Shown: positions 28,281-37,687, counted from the stretch's first letter. The stretch is 64,000 nucleotides of DNA from Gordonia neofelifaecis NRRL B-59395 (GCF_000192435.1 NZ_AEUD01000008.1:62001-126000); one strand, 5' to 3'. Notes: a model not told the origin generated them from the letters alone. Translations and numbers: made by a program.

Positions 28281-28331
28281 GCGCCGGCCCGTCGGACGAA
28301 GTCCCGCCGGCTCGATCGGCGAAGAACGCTG

Positions 28332-29402
28332 TCAGCCGCGGACGCGGTGGCGGTACTCGACCGGGCCGACCCCGTAGCGCGACTTGAACCGATTACGGAA
28401 GGTCGCGACGGTCGGGAAGCCCGAGGAGAGGGCGATCGCGCTGATCGAGGCACCCGCATTCTGGACGAGCAGCTCGTGGGCGGTCTGCAGGCGACGGTCC
28501 GCGATTCGGCTGGCGAGGGAGGTCTCGCAGCTCTCGAAGTAGCGGTACAGCTGGCGGCGTGACAGGTGCAGGTGCTCGGCGATGGCGTCCGGCGAGAACG
28601 TCGCGTCGCGATGATGCCGATCGATGAGGTCGCGTGCAGCCTCCTGGACGAACAGGGCGTTGTCCTCGGAGGCGGACGGCGAACCTTCGAGTTCCGAGAG
28701 CGCTGCGACGATCAGGTCGACGGCGGCCTGCTCCGACACGTTCCCCGCAGCCTGTCCGGCATTGATGGCCGACGTCTCCGCCGCGAACCGGCGGACGAAG
28801 ACCGCGGCGGCGCGGGCGAGCGGCGTATTCGCGGCGACCGGCCGCTGCAGCCGCTCCGCGATGTGGCGGGGCTTGCCGAGGCGGGTGAACGGGATCAGCA
28901 GACCCGACGGGTCCGAGACCGCATTGGTGATGAGGCTGTACGGTGCGGCGTTGCTGACGAAGACGAGGTCGCCGGGGCCGTACACGAACTCACGACCGCC
29001 CTGGCGGACCAGCGACTGTCCGCGCATGCCGCTGACACTGACGACCAGGGCCTCCGACGGTTCGGTCCGGACGCGCTCGGCGGTCCGTTCCAGCGTCATC
29101 GCGGGCTGCAGCGCGCAGTAGGTGGCGATCGACGAGAGATTCTGCGCGAAGCGCATCGCATGGAAGGAGTCGGGCTCGGCGATCCGGACGTCGACGGTCG
29201 GACTGTACGACGCCGTGCCGGACTGCCCGGTGAAGCGGTCCGGGCGAGGGCGCGTCGCGGCGCTGCCGACGCCGAGCCGGGCCTCCCATTCGGCGACCGT
29301 GCGGGGCGTCAGTCGCGTGGAGAGTCCGGGGCGGGTGGCAGCCGACACCGACGGGCGAGTTTTGGACAGAGCTGTCTTGGGCAGGGTGGAGCTGTAGGAC
29401 AT
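28332..29402 (-). CDS. AraC-family regulator with AraC_binding_2-like domain
   Basis: 356 aa from ATG 29402; starts at 29423 or 29495 are also in frame and no clear ribosome-binding site decides. Residues about 50-220 resemble the AraC_binding_2 sensing domain (V-Y-G-P-G-D-L-V-F-V-S-N). The C-terminal HTH_18 pair includes H-L-H-L-S-R-R-Q-L-Y-R-Y-F and F-R-N-R-F-K-S-R-Y-G-V-G-P. It is closely related in that domain to the AraC protein at 30235-31224. Target genes are unknown. Confidence 0.83.
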   Translation of the reverse strand: MSYSSTLPKTALSKTRPSVSAATRPGLSTRLTPRTVAEWEARLGVGSAATRPRPDRFTGQSGTASYSPTVDVRIAEPDSFHAMRFAQNLSSIATYCALQPAMTLERTAERVRTEPSEALVVSVSGMRGQSLVRQGGREFVYGPGDLVFVSNAAPYSLITNAVSDPSGLLIPFTRLGKPRHIAERLQRPVAANTPLARAAAVFVRRFAAETSAINAGQAAGNVSEQAAVDLIVAALSELEGSPSASEDNALFVQEAARDLIDRHHRDATFSPDAIAEHLHLSRRQLYRYFESCETSLASRIADRRLQTAHELLVQNAGASISAIALSSGFPTVATFRNRFKSRYGVGPVEYRHRVRG

Positions 29403-29706
29403 CAGGGGAGACCTTCTACGCATGGGGACATGACGAGATTGGCCTGGCTTTGGGAGGGAGCCTTGCATTCTCATCTGACATACTTGCATACCCAATTTCC
29501 CGTGTCGAGTGAATCACGAAACCGGCCGAAGTGATATTCGGGTCACATCCGACGGTCACGGTCGGCAATCTTGGGTCGCAACGGGCCTCACCTGGGCGTA
29601 ACTGCTAACACGCCTGCATCGCGGCATACCCGGCGCGGTAGGGTGCTTAAAGCATGCGGCGCGATCGCATCGTCGCAGCAAGCATCATCTCGTCCTAGGA
29701 GCGCCC
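29403..29706. promoter_or_regulatory. 304-bp divergent intergenic region
   Basis: The gap lies between the minus-strand AraC gene and the plus-strand Thr-rich protein. It is relatively AT-rich around 29470-29560, consistent with promoters. I see no gene, long repeat or riboswitch in it. Confidence 0.5.
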
Positions 29707-30210
29707 GTGACCCAGCCGCCGAACGACGGCCCCACGACACCCCCGCCGGGCGATCCGCAGTACTCGCAAGTCCCACCCGCGTCCACCGGCAACGCCGCCT
29801 ACAGCAGCCAGTCGGCGGCCTACCCGCCGCCTGCCAGCCCGGCTCCCCCGGCGACCGATTCGGCGGCTGAGACGGCCGCAGTCCGGCGCTGGCGGATCAT
29901 CACGGCGATCGCCTGCGTCGCCGCGGCGCTCGTCATCGTCACCTTCTTCCTCGTCGGTGAGAGCCGATCGTCGGGAACCGCGGCGACGGTGACCGAGACG
30001 GTCACGGACACGACCACCGAGGTCTCGACGACCGCGGGACGAACCGCGACGCACACGGCGACGTCCACCGTCACGAAGACCGAGACCGAGACCGAGACGT
30101 CGAATGCGACGGGGACTCGGACCGTGACGGACACGGTGACGAAGACGAAGACGGAGTTGAGTACGACGACAGTCACCGAGACGGCCGAGGCGTCGAAACC
30201 GGCGGCCTAG
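29707..30210 (+). CDS. Single-pass membrane protein with Thr-rich extracellular tail
   Basis: 167 aa from GTG 29707 (AGGAGCGCCC precedes it). A Pro/Ser/Ala-rich N-terminal 58 residues, R-R-W-R, one transmembrane helix (about 62-84), then about 80 residues made almost wholly of short T-V-T-E-T, T-V-T-D-T and T-K-T-E-T units. The tail has few hydrophobic residues and no Cys; it looks like an extended, possibly glycosylated surface stalk. No family is recognised. Confidence 0.55.
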   Translation: MTQPPNDGPTTPPPGDPQYSQVPPASTGNAAYSSQSAAYPPPASPAPPATDSAAETAAVRRWRIITAIACVAAALVIVTFFLVGESRSSGTAATVTETVTDTTTEVSTTAGRTATHTATSTVTKTETETETSNATGTRTVTDTVTKTKTELSTTTVTETAEASKPAA

Positions 30211-30234
30211 GAGAGGTCGGCAGGGGCGCCCGAC

Positions 30235-31224
30235 TCAGCCCGCGGGCGGAACGGACTCGCCCACCTCGGTCATGCGATCGCGGTACTCCGTGGGACCGAC
30301 GCCGTAGACGCGGCGGAAGCGGAAGCGGAACGCCCCCAGGGACGCGAATCCGCACGACCGCGCCACCGACGCGATCGACACCGTCGGATTCGACACCAGC
30401 TGCGCGCGGGCGGCCTGCAGCCGTCGGTCGGCGATCATCTCCGCGACGCTGGTGTCGCAGCCTTCGAAATGCCGGTAGAACTGCCTGCGCGACAGGTGCA
30501 GGTATTCGGCGAGAACCACGGGCGAAAGCGCCGGATCCCGATAGTGCCGCTCGATCAGGTCGTGCGTCTCCTGCCGAACGAAGGCCGTGTTGGTCGAGAC
30601 CCCGCTGACCCGGGAGTTCCGCTCCGCGACGACCGCCGAGAGCATGTCGATCATCGCGATCTCCGCCGCCAGCGTCTGCTGCCGGTGATCCGGGCTGAGG
30701 ACGGAGGACACGAAACCGCGCAGACTCCGCGCCGCGACGACCGCCAACAGGGAGTCCGGCACGCCGAGCCGCGACTCGGCGAGCGTACTGACCTTGACCC
30801 CCAGCTTGTCGGCTGGGACGTGGAGCACCGCGATGTCGTGCAGTTCATCGCCGCTGGACCCGTCCGTCGATCCCGCAGTGGCGACCACCACGTGATCGAC
30901 CGGGACACCCGCACCGGCCGGTCCGTGGAGGTCGGGAGTCGCGATGATGAGAAAGTCACCGTCCGGACCGACGTTGACGAAACCCGGCGGCAGCGCCAGC
31001 GGAGTACGCAGCACCCGTCGCACCGTGACCAGAGACAACCGGCGCCGGTGGATCGCGGCACCGAAGGAGGCCGGATCGTCGCTGGTGAGCTGCCCGAAAC
31101 CCACCAACGCGCGGTACATGGCGTATCCCTGATCGCCTCCGATCACCGCGGCGGCCTCGCTCTCGCCGGCACCCACGCGCCGACTCCAGTCCCGGATCTC
31201 GTCGGGCGACGGCCGGAAAGTCAT
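30235..31224 (-). CDS. AraC-family regulator, paralogue of the 28332-29402 gene
   Basis: 329 aa; ATG 31224 overlaps the stop of the YrhK gene, so the two are translationally coupled. The N-terminal 200 residues are a sensing domain without a clear name. The C-terminal domain has H-L-H-L-S-R-R-Q-F-Y-R-H-F and F-R-F-R-F-R-R-V-Y-G-V-G-P, nearly the same as the AraC protein 1 kb away. Being last in a run with YrhK and glutamate decarboxylase genes, it is a candidate regulator of them. Confidence 0.84.
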   Translation of the reverse strand: MTFRPSPDEIRDWSRRVGAGESEAAAVIGGDQGYAMYRALVGFGQLTSDDPASFGAAIHRRRLSLVTVRRVLRTPLALPPGFVNVGPDGDFLIIATPDLHGPAGAGVPVDHVVVATAGSTDGSSGDELHDIAVLHVPADKLGVKVSTLAESRLGVPDSLLAVVAARSLRGFVSSVLSPDHRQQTLAAEIAMIDMLSAVVAERNSRVSGVSTNTAFVRQETHDLIERHYRDPALSPVVLAEYLHLSRRQFYRHFEGCDTSVAEMIADRRLQAARAQLVSNPTVSIASVARSCGFASLGAFRFRFRRVYGVGPTEYRDRMTEVGESVPPAG

Positions 31225-31883
31225 CGCTCCGCCAGCGCCCGCGGGAGGATGATGCCCGATGCGACGAAGAAGCAGATCGCACCGATGAAGGTTCCGGCGT
31301 TCGCCAGCACCGCGTCGACGGTCACACCGTCGGGTGAGATGTACGACGCGACCGCGGAGACGCCGAAGGCGACGCAGCCGATGAAGTTGATCTGACCGGC
31401 CCACCAGTCCCGGCTCCGGACGTCCCAGAGCTTGCCGGTGGCGCGCGTGAAGGCGACGAGGACGAACACACCGCTGATCAGGAAGGCGACCGACCCCGCC
31501 GCGTCCGGCGTCCAGACGAGGTGGTCCTCGCCGGCCGGAGTGTGCGCCATCAGCGCCGCCCCGGTGCTGACATTGAACAGGAGGGTTCCGAAGAACTGAG
31601 TGGACGCGGCCAGCCACTCCGCCCGGAACATCTGCCCGGGCGCATAGGAGACGGGGACCGTTCTGGCACCGCTGAGGACCAATTGGATCAGCCCGGCGGC
31701 GGTGAAGAACCAGGATCCGGCGAAGTAGCAGACATTCGCGGTCGTCGCGCCCGCCCAGGACCCGAATCCGGGTGCCGAGCCGAGGGCGAACAGTGCCGAG
31801 CCGATCATGAATCCGACGCACTGCTTGACTACCGACGGGACGAGTACCCGACTCGTCGACGCCCCGACGTTGGCGTTCGTCAT
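31221..31883 (-). CDS. YrhK-domain membrane protein
   Basis: 220 aa with about six predicted helices. The YrhK-like pattern recurs twice: Y-F-A-G-S-W-F-F-T-A-A-G (about 52-63) and W-W-A-G-Q-I-N-F-I-G-C-V-A-F (about 155-168). Function of the family is unknown. A GGAG ribosome-binding site precedes ATG 31883. It lies 77 bp after the glutamate decarboxylase gene and overlaps the AraC gene. Confidence 0.7.
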   Translation of the reverse strand: MTNANVGASTSRVLVPSVVKQCVGFMIGSALFALGSAPGFGSWAGATTANVCYFAGSWFFTAAGLIQLVLSGARTVPVSYAPGQMFRAEWLAASTQFFGTLLFNVSTGAALMAHTPAGEDHLVWTPDAAGSVAFLISGVFVLVAFTRATGKLWDVRSRDWWAGQINFIGCVAFGVSAVASYISPDGVTVDAVLANAGTFIGAICFFVASGIILPRALAER

Positions 31884-31910
31884 GGGAGGAACACGTCTCC
31901 TAACCGAAGG

Positions 31911-31952
31911 CTCGCTGCCCGCACCCGCGCGATCGGCGAGACGGGCAGCGAG
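31911..31952 (-). terminator. Inverted repeat between gad and yrhK
   Basis: CTCGCTGCCCG (31911-31921) and CGGGCAGCGAG (31942-31952) form an 11-bp perfect stem with a 20-nt loop, just past the gad stop. It may be a terminator or attenuator that lowers expression of the downstream yrhK-araC pair. Confidence 0.5.
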
Positions 31953-31960
31953 TCATGTGA

Positions 31961-33343
31961 CTAATGGTGGAAGTGTGAGCCCTGGCCTTCACGCGGCATC
32001 GGGGCGTCGAGCTTGTCGAGGAAGTCCACCTCGGCGCGCATGTCCTCGAGCAGCTTGTCTGCCAGATCGTGACTGAGGCCCGCACGGACGACGATCCGCT
32101 GGACCGTCATGTCCGCCAGGTCGTCTGCGAGCGGGTAGGCCGGGACCTGCCACCCCTTCATCCGCAGGCGATCCTGAAGGTCGAAGAGGTTCCAGTTCGG
32201 GTTCGCGTCCTTCTTCAACCGCCACGCGAACACCGGGATGGTGTCGCCCTTGCTGATGAGCTCGAACGGTCCCATCTCCGCGATGGCCGACGACAGTTCC
32301 TGCGCGACGTCGAGCGACCCCTGCTGCACGGCCGCGTATCCCTCTCGGCCGAGGCGGAGGAACTGGTAGTACTGCAGCAGCACCTGCGCACCGGGGCGCG
32401 AGAAGTTCAGGGCGAGGGTCGGCATGTCGCCGCCCAGGTAGCTGCAGTGGAAGATCAGGCTCTCGGGCAGCGCCTCGGCGTCGCGCCAGACGATCCAGCC
32501 GACACCGGGGTACACGAGGCCGAACTTGTGTCCGGAGGTGCTGATCGATGCGACGCGGTCGACCCGGAAGTCCCACTCCAGGTCCGGCTGACAGAACGGC
32601 GCGATCATCGCCCCGGACGCGCCGTCGACGTGAATCTTCACGTCGAGGCCGGTGTCGGCCTGAATCTGGTCGAGTTTGGCGGCGATCTCCTTCACCGGCT
32701 CGTAGGCGCCGGTGTAGGTCTGGCCCATGATGGCGACGACGCCGATGGTGTTCTCGTCGACGTACTTCTCCAGCTCATAGCCGTCGAGGAACAGGTGTTC
32801 CTCGCTGACCGGCACCCAGCGCGGCTCCACCTCGAAGTAGTTGGTGAACTTCTCCCAGCAGACCTGCACGGCGGTCGACATGACGATGTTGGGGTTCTCC
32901 GTCGACTTGCCCTCGGCCTTGCGCTTGGCCTGCCACCGACGCTTGAGCGCCAGACCGCCGAGCATGCACGCCTCCGACGAACCGATCGTCGACGTGCCGA
33001 TCGCCTGACCGACGTCCGGGTTGTTCCACAGATTGCCGAGGATCCGCCAGCAGCGGTCCTCGATGGCCGCGGTCGCCGGGTACTCGTCCTTGTCGATCAT
33101 GTTCTTGTCGACGGTCTGCATGTAAAGGAGGTGCGCCTCCTTGTCCATGTAGGTCGACACGAAGGTCGCCAGGTTCAGTCGGGCGTTGCCGTCGAGCATC
33201 GCCTCGTCGTGCACGATCTGATAAGCCGTCTCCGGCAGCATCATCGTGTCGGGGATCTCGAAACGCGGCAGCTCCGTCGCTTCGCCTGCGCGGTTGAACA
33301 CCGGGCTGAGAGTCATCGAGTCGTTCGAGTTCGGGTTGGGCAT
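31961..33343 (-). CDS. gadB: Glutamate decarboxylase
   Basis: 460 aa, usual length. PLP-dependent conversion of glutamate to GABA and CO2, consuming a proton. The PLP lysine is Lys273 in S-T-S-G-H-K-F-G; H-V-D-G-A-S-G at about 240 holds the PLP-binding Asp. The C-terminus H-F-H-H, like the acid-sensitive end of E. coli GadB (H-x-x-T), is His-rich. No GadC-type glutamate/GABA antiporter is next to it. It follows the YhgE gene by 54 bp in the same direction. Confidence 0.92.
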   Translation of the reverse strand: MPNPNSNDSMTLSPVFNRAGEATELPRFEIPDTMMLPETAYQIVHDEAMLDGNARLNLATFVSTYMDKEAHLLYMQTVDKNMIDKDEYPATAAIEDRCWRILGNLWNNPDVGQAIGTSTIGSSEACMLGGLALKRRWQAKRKAEGKSTENPNIVMSTAVQVCWEKFTNYFEVEPRWVPVSEEHLFLDGYELEKYVDENTIGVVAIMGQTYTGAYEPVKEIAAKLDQIQADTGLDVKIHVDGASGAMIAPFCQPDLEWDFRVDRVASISTSGHKFGLVYPGVGWIVWRDAEALPESLIFHCSYLGGDMPTLALNFSRPGAQVLLQYYQFLRLGREGYAAVQQGSLDVAQELSSAIAEMGPFELISKGDTIPVFAWRLKKDANPNWNLFDLQDRLRMKGWQVPAYPLADDLADMTVQRIVVRAGLSHDLADKLLEDMRAEVDFLDKLDAPMPREGQGSHFHH

Positions 33344-33397
33344 CTCTATCTCCTTCGAAAGGGTCGTTCGGGTGTGAGCAGAACTCGGCGACGCCGG

Positions 33398-35281
33398 TCA
33401 GACTTCGACAGGCGGGTACAAGCGATCCATCGTGTACTGGCGGTTGCGACGGGCGGCCCACGTGGAGATCGCCAGGAACGCGAGGGTCAGGCCCGCGACC
33501 ACGATGATGGCGACCCACAGCCTGTGGTCGATGCCTCCGAGCGTCAGTTGCCGCAGTCCGTTCACCGTGTAGGTCATCGGGTCCACCCAGTGGATGTACT
33601 GGAACGGCAGGGTGGTGGTCGGCACCGGATAGATGCCGCCGGCGGATGTCAGCTGCACCATGAGGAACGCCAACGTGACCACGCGTCCGACCGCCGGCCC
33701 GAACAACGCGTTGAACATCTGGATCATCGCTGAGAACATGGCGACTGTCAGCAGCATAAAGCCGAATGTGCCCCACGAGTACGCGGGCCGCATGCCGATC
33801 GCGAAAACGACCACCAGATACAGGATCGCCGCCTGCAGGAAGCCCACCGCGAACGTCGGCGCATAGGACGCCAGCACCACGCGCAGCGGGTTCAGTCCCT
33901 GTGCCACCGGCCGCGCCTGAATCGGCGTGAACAGCATCCAGGCGATGATGCAGCCGACGAACAGCGCCAGCGAGAAGAAGAACGGCGCGAAGCCCGTACC
34001 GAACGTCGCCGCCTCGTGCTCGGTGTTCTCGGTCAGCTTCACCGGCTGCCCGAGGGTGTCGGCCAGTTCCCTCTTCTGCGCGTCCGTCCAGCTCGGGATC
34101 GCCTTCACGCCCTCATTGAGGCCGGAGGCGAGTTCCTTGGCGCCGGACGACAGCTCCACCAGACCTGCGGTCAGCTGGTCAGATCCCGAACTGAGCTCCG
34201 CGGAACCGTCTCGGACCTTCATGATGTCGTCGTGCATGACACCCGGCTCGAGCAGGGTCATCGCCATCCGCACCGGACTGTTCGGATCGGCGAGCTCGCG
34301 GCTGATCGCCGCGGTGTCGGTGCTGAGCTGCTGAAGTTCCGCGGAGCTCGGCAGGTCCGGCTCAGCAGCGGGTGCGATGAGCTGGCCGCGGATGCGCTCG
34401 AGCGCCTGGCCCGCGGCGCGGACAGCCGGATCCGGGTGCGCCTTCAGCTGATTCATCACGCCCGAGAGGGCCTGGGCGGCGTTGCTCTCCGTCGTGGCGG
34501 CGGTACCGCTGATGGTGCTGAGGCCCGCTGCGGTCTTACTCATCCGGTCCGCGGTGGCGGACAGTTCCGCCGCGCTCATCCCCCGGCCCGGCGACTCCGA
34601 CAGCTGCAGCAACGGATCCGTGGCCTTGATGATCGCCGAGTTCAGCTCATCGAGCGCCGACGAGAGCTGCGCCGAGCCGTCGTGCGCGGCCACCAGGCCG
34701 GCACTCAGCTCGTTCGCCCCGTTCGCGGCTTCGGTCAGCTTGCCGACCATCGAACCTGCGTCGTTCAGCACGATGTCGAAGGTCTGTGATCCGATCTGGG
34801 ACGCGACCTGGATGATCACCTGCTGTGCGGCATCCTGTCCCATGATCGTGGCCAGGTAGTTGTTCGCGTCGTTGTAGGTGAAGATCAGCTCGGCCGACTC
34901 GGGCTTCTGTGAGGTGGGTGAGGCCACCTTGGCGCTGAAGTCCGCGGGCAGCGTGATCGAGAAGTAGTACTTGCCGTCGTTGACTCCCTTGACCGCCTCG
35001 TCTTCGGAGACGACCTTGAGGTCGAGCTGCTTCGAGTCGACGAGCCCCTGCACCACTTGATCACCCGCATGGAGCTGCTGCCCCGCGACCTCCGCGCCCG
35101 TGTCGAGGTTCACCACGGCGACGGGGATCTTGTTGACCGCATTGAACGGGTTCCAGAACGCCCACAGGTAGAGCGCGCCGTACATCAGCGGCATCAGGAT
35201 GATGACCGCGAGCGCCAGCCGGGGCATCCGCCCGCGGTAGTAACGCTTGAAGTCACTGCCCGGAGAGAAGGCGGCAAGCAT
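33398..35281 (-). CDS. YhgE/Pip family membrane protein
   Basis: 627 aa from ATG 35281, one base after the stop of the ATPase gene. One helix near the N-terminus (about 25-45), a large extracytoplasmic region of about 390 residues with repeated A-x-E-L-S-x-G heptad-like segments predicted coiled, then five helices at the C-terminus of ABC2-membrane type (Y-I-H-W-V-D-P-M-T-Y-T-V-N-G-L-R). Relatives include phage-infection proteins and ESX-type or lipid export components. Substrate is not known. Confidence 0.82.
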   Translation of the reverse strand: MLAAFSPGSDFKRYYRGRMPRLALAVIILMPLMYGALYLWAFWNPFNAVNKIPVAVVNLDTGAEVAGQQLHAGDQVVQGLVDSKQLDLKVVSEDEAVKGVNDGKYYFSITLPADFSAKVASPTSQKPESAELIFTYNDANNYLATIMGQDAAQQVIIQVASQIGSQTFDIVLNDAGSMVGKLTEAANGANELSAGLVAAHDGSAQLSSALDELNSAIIKATDPLLQLSESPGRGMSAAELSATADRMSKTAAGLSTISGTAATTESNAAQALSGVMNQLKAHPDPAVRAAGQALERIRGQLIAPAAEPDLPSSAELQQLSTDTAAISRELADPNSPVRMAMTLLEPGVMHDDIMKVRDGSAELSSGSDQLTAGLVELSSGAKELASGLNEGVKAIPSWTDAQKRELADTLGQPVKLTENTEHEAATFGTGFAPFFFSLALFVGCIIAWMLFTPIQARPVAQGLNPLRVVLASYAPTFAVGFLQAAILYLVVVFAIGMRPAYSWGTFGFMLLTVAMFSAMIQMFNALFGPAVGRVVTLAFLMVQLTSAGGIYPVPTTTLPFQYIHWVDPMTYTVNGLRQLTLGGIDHRLWVAIIVVAGLTLAFLAISTWAARRNRQYTMDRLYPPVEV

Positions 35282-35282
35282 G

Positions 35283-36020
35283 TCAGATGTTCCGATCTGC
35301 CGGCTCGAGCCGGACGAATTCGCGGTCGGTGAGGTTGTCCACCTGTTCCACTCGGACGAGGCCTCGGTGTGCGGGGGCACCGTTGATGTCGGCGGTCACC
35401 ACGGTCTGCGTGCGGCCGAGCGCGATGAGTCGGTCGAGCATGATGTGCGAGTTCTCGACTCGCGTCAGACTGTCGATGCCGCCGACGACCAGGAGTTCCG
35501 GCGTCCGGATGTTCGCCATTGCGATCCGGAACAGCGCGGCCGTGAGCTCAGGCAGCTCTTCGACGTACGACATCAGCGACGGGAGCTTGAGTTCGTCGCC
35601 GAACACCGGGCGGCAGAATCGCTCGAGATCCTCGTCCCTCGCCTGCTTCACCCACCGGTACCAGGGCGCATGCCAGCGCAGCTGCTCGGTCACCACGTCG
35701 CGAACGCGAATGGTCTGTTCGATCCCGTCGACCTCGTCGATGAATCCCATCGCAGCGTGTTTGAACAGGTGGTGCGCGTTGTTTGTGCGCCCGAAGGCCT
35801 CCAGCGTTCCGGTGGTCGGGCGCATCCGTCCACAGAGCGTCAGCAGCAGCGCGGTCCGGCCGCGGCCGCCCGACCCCTGGATCACGGTCACGCCACCGGG
35901 CTGCACGGTGATGTCGGTGGGGCCGTAGATGTGCCCCCACGACGCCGCCACCCCCAGCTCGGTCGCTCGCAGCAACGGCCCGCTCTCAGCCGGCCCCGCA
36001 GCGTAATACTCGTTCGTCAC
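35283..36020 (-). CDS. Degenerate ABC-type ATPase partner of YhgE
   Basis: 245 aa with an ABC nucleotide-binding outline. The P-loop reads G-S-G-G-R-G-R-T-A-L (about 50-59), with Arg where Lys is expected. The signature region is E-E-L-P-E-L-T-A-A rather than L-S-G-G-Q, and Walker B ends L-L-V-V-G-G-I-D with no D-E pair. It may bind nucleotide without normal hydrolysis. Position directly before yhgE indicates they act together in the membrane. Confidence 0.72.
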   Translation of the reverse strand: MTNEYYAAGPAESGPLLRATELGVAASWGHIYGPTDITVQPGGVTVIQGSGGRGRTALLLTLCGRMRPTTGTLEAFGRTNNAHHLFKHAAMGFIDEVDGIEQTIRVRDVVTEQLRWHAPWYRWVKQARDEDLERFCRPVFGDELKLPSLMSYVEELPELTAALFRIAMANIRTPELLVVGGIDSLTRVENSHIMLDRLIALGRTQTVVTADINGAPAHRGLVRVEQVDNLTDREFVRLEPADRNI

Positions 36021-36440
36021 CTGTTACCTCGCCCCAGAGTCTTGTCCGCGTCGGTCAGGCACATCGACACCGACGACCTCGTCGGACAAGACACCGCACA
36101 TCCAGACGCCCCCTTCGGGAACTTTGCGACACTCGCGGGCACTGACCACGACGAACCTATCTGACGCACCAAGACCTGGCCCGACAACGAAAGAGTTCTG
36201 CCGACCTGCGTTTATTAGGGCACGAACGAGACATCGGCCCGGTCGCATGACGTGACGCCCGGCACAGTTATCTACGCGCGCGGCACATTTCCGACCGAAA
36301 ACATAAACCGATCAGACTAAGTCAATTATCTTAGGCGGCACGGTTTTACGCCTGCAGGCACAAACGCCGAATGCCGGACGGGACGTGGGTCCCATCCGGC
36401 ATTCTCAGTGAGCGGCGGCGCCACCGGCCACCGCGGCGAA
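36021..36440. promoter_or_regulatory. 420-bp intergenic region
   Basis: The gap lies upstream of the minus-strand ATPase operon and downstream of fgd. It holds a 10-bp inverted repeat GTCTTGTCCG/CGGACAAGAC (36039-36048, 36083-36092) close to the ATPase start, an AT-rich stretch at 36290-36335 that contains a TTGACT box on the minus strand, and the fgd hairpin at 36369-36404. A 74-codon minus-strand frame at 36024-36248 has no supporting features and I do not call it. Confidence 0.5.
36369..36404 (-). terminator. Hairpin terminator after fgd
   Basis: GAATGCCGGA (36369-36378) pairs with TCCGGCATTC (36395-36404); after one mismatch, GGGA (36380-36383) pairs with TCCC (36390-36393). The loop is 6 nt. 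It lies 36 bp past the fgd stop on the minus strand. Confidence 0.8.
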
Positions 36441-37454
36441 TCAGGCCAGCGCGCGCAGCTTCGGCACCACGTCGGCGGTGAACGCCTCCAGGAAGCGGCG
36501 CTGGTCGTGTCCGGGGTTGTGGAACACCAGGTGGTTGAGTCCGGCGTCGATGTAGGTCTTGATCTGTGCGACGGCGTCGTCCGGATCGGAGGCGACGATC
36601 CATCGCTTGGCGACCTGTTCGATCGGCAGTTCGTCGGCGAGTCGCTCCATCTCGACGGAGCTGTTGACACTGTGCTTCTGTTCCGGTGTCAGCGACAGCG
36701 GCGCCCAGAACCGGGTGTTCTCGAGGGCCTTGGCCGGGTCGCGGTCGTAGGAGATCTTGATCTCGATCATCCGGTCGATCTCGTCGAACTCGCGCTCGAC
36801 CTTCGCCGCGCCCTCCTTGACGGCGGGGATGAGCTTCTCGGTGTAGAGGTCCATGCCCTTGCCCGAGGTGCAGATGAAGCCGTCGCCCGCACGGCCGGCA
36901 TAACGTGCGACCACCGGGCCGCCCGCCGCGATGTACACCGGCACCGGCTTGGCGGGGATGTCGTACATGTACGCACCCTGGGTGTGGTAGTAATCGCCCT
37001 CGAAGTCGACCTTCTCGCCGGTCCAGAGCTCGCGCATCAGCCGCACCGATTCGCGGAGCCGGGCGAACCGTTCCTTGAACTCGGGCCACTCGCCCTGGAA
37101 TCCGGTGGCGTACTCGTTCAGCGCCTCGCCCGTGCCGACACCGAGCATCACCCGGTCCGGGTACAGGCAGGCCATGGTGGCGAACGCCTGCGCGATCACC
37201 GCGGGGTTGTAGCGGAAGGTCGGGGTGAGGACCGACGTGCCCATCTGCAGTCGCTGCGTGCGCTCGCCGACGGCCGCCATCCAGGCGAGCGAGAACGGTG
37301 CATGACCGCCGTTGTGCCGCCACGGCTGGAAGTGATCGCTGACGGTCACCGAGTCGAGTCCGAACTCCTCGGCCATCACGCCGACTTCGACCAGTTCACG
37401 CGGGTCGAACTGCTCTGCCGACGCCTTGAGTCCGAGTTTGAGCGGTGCTGCCAT
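36441..37454 (-). CDS. fgd: F420-dependent glucose-6-phosphate dehydrogenase
   Basis: 337 aa, closely matching M. tuberculosis Fgd1 (336 aa) as I recall its sequence. A TIM-barrel luciferase-like enzyme that oxidises glucose-6-phosphate and reduces cofactor F420. Family blocks are K-A-S-A-E-Q-F at 10-16, S-D-H-F-Q-P-W (the catalytic His40), [18 protein letters not shown] and W-A-P-L-S-L-T. It supplies reduced F420 for proteins such as the PPOX-type oxidoreductase at 45819-46244. Confidence 0.95.
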   Translation of the reverse strand: MAAPLKLGLKASAEQFDPRELVEVGVMAEEFGLDSVTVSDHFQPWRHNGGHAPFSLAWMAAVGERTQRLQMGTSVLTPTFRYNPAVIAQAFATMACLYPDRVMLGVGTGEALNEYATGFQGEWPEFKERFARLRESVRLMRELWTGEKVDFEGDYYHTQGAYMYDIPAKPVPVYIAAGGPVVARYAGRAGDGFICTSGKGMDLYTEKLIPAVKEGAAKVEREFDEIDRMIEIKISYDRDPAKALENTRFWAPLSLTPEQKHSVNSSVEMERLADELPIEQVAKRWIVASDPDDAVAQIKTYIDAGLNHLVFHNPGHDQRRFLEAFTADVVPKLRALA

Positions 37455-37687
37455 GTGTCATCTCCTGAGCGCTAGTCGCATAAGCATCGTTACCGTGCCC
37501 CCGATCAACGTCGACGGCCGGACGTGATCCACCTTACGGTCCGGTCCGCGACCTCGGCCGAGGAGGCGAATCCGGTCGGACAAATCACCGTGCGCTACCC
37601 AGCGCGACCGCGGGAGCTGTTGCACAATTACGTCGACGTGCCGCGGTGGCCCGTTGCTCGCGCTGCGCTCCCGGAGGTCCATCACCC

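Noticed and set aside
36024-36248. 74-codon minus-strand frame upstream of the ATPase gene
   Set aside because: No ribosome-binding site and no recognisable composition; it lies where the promoter of the ATPase-YhgE run should be.
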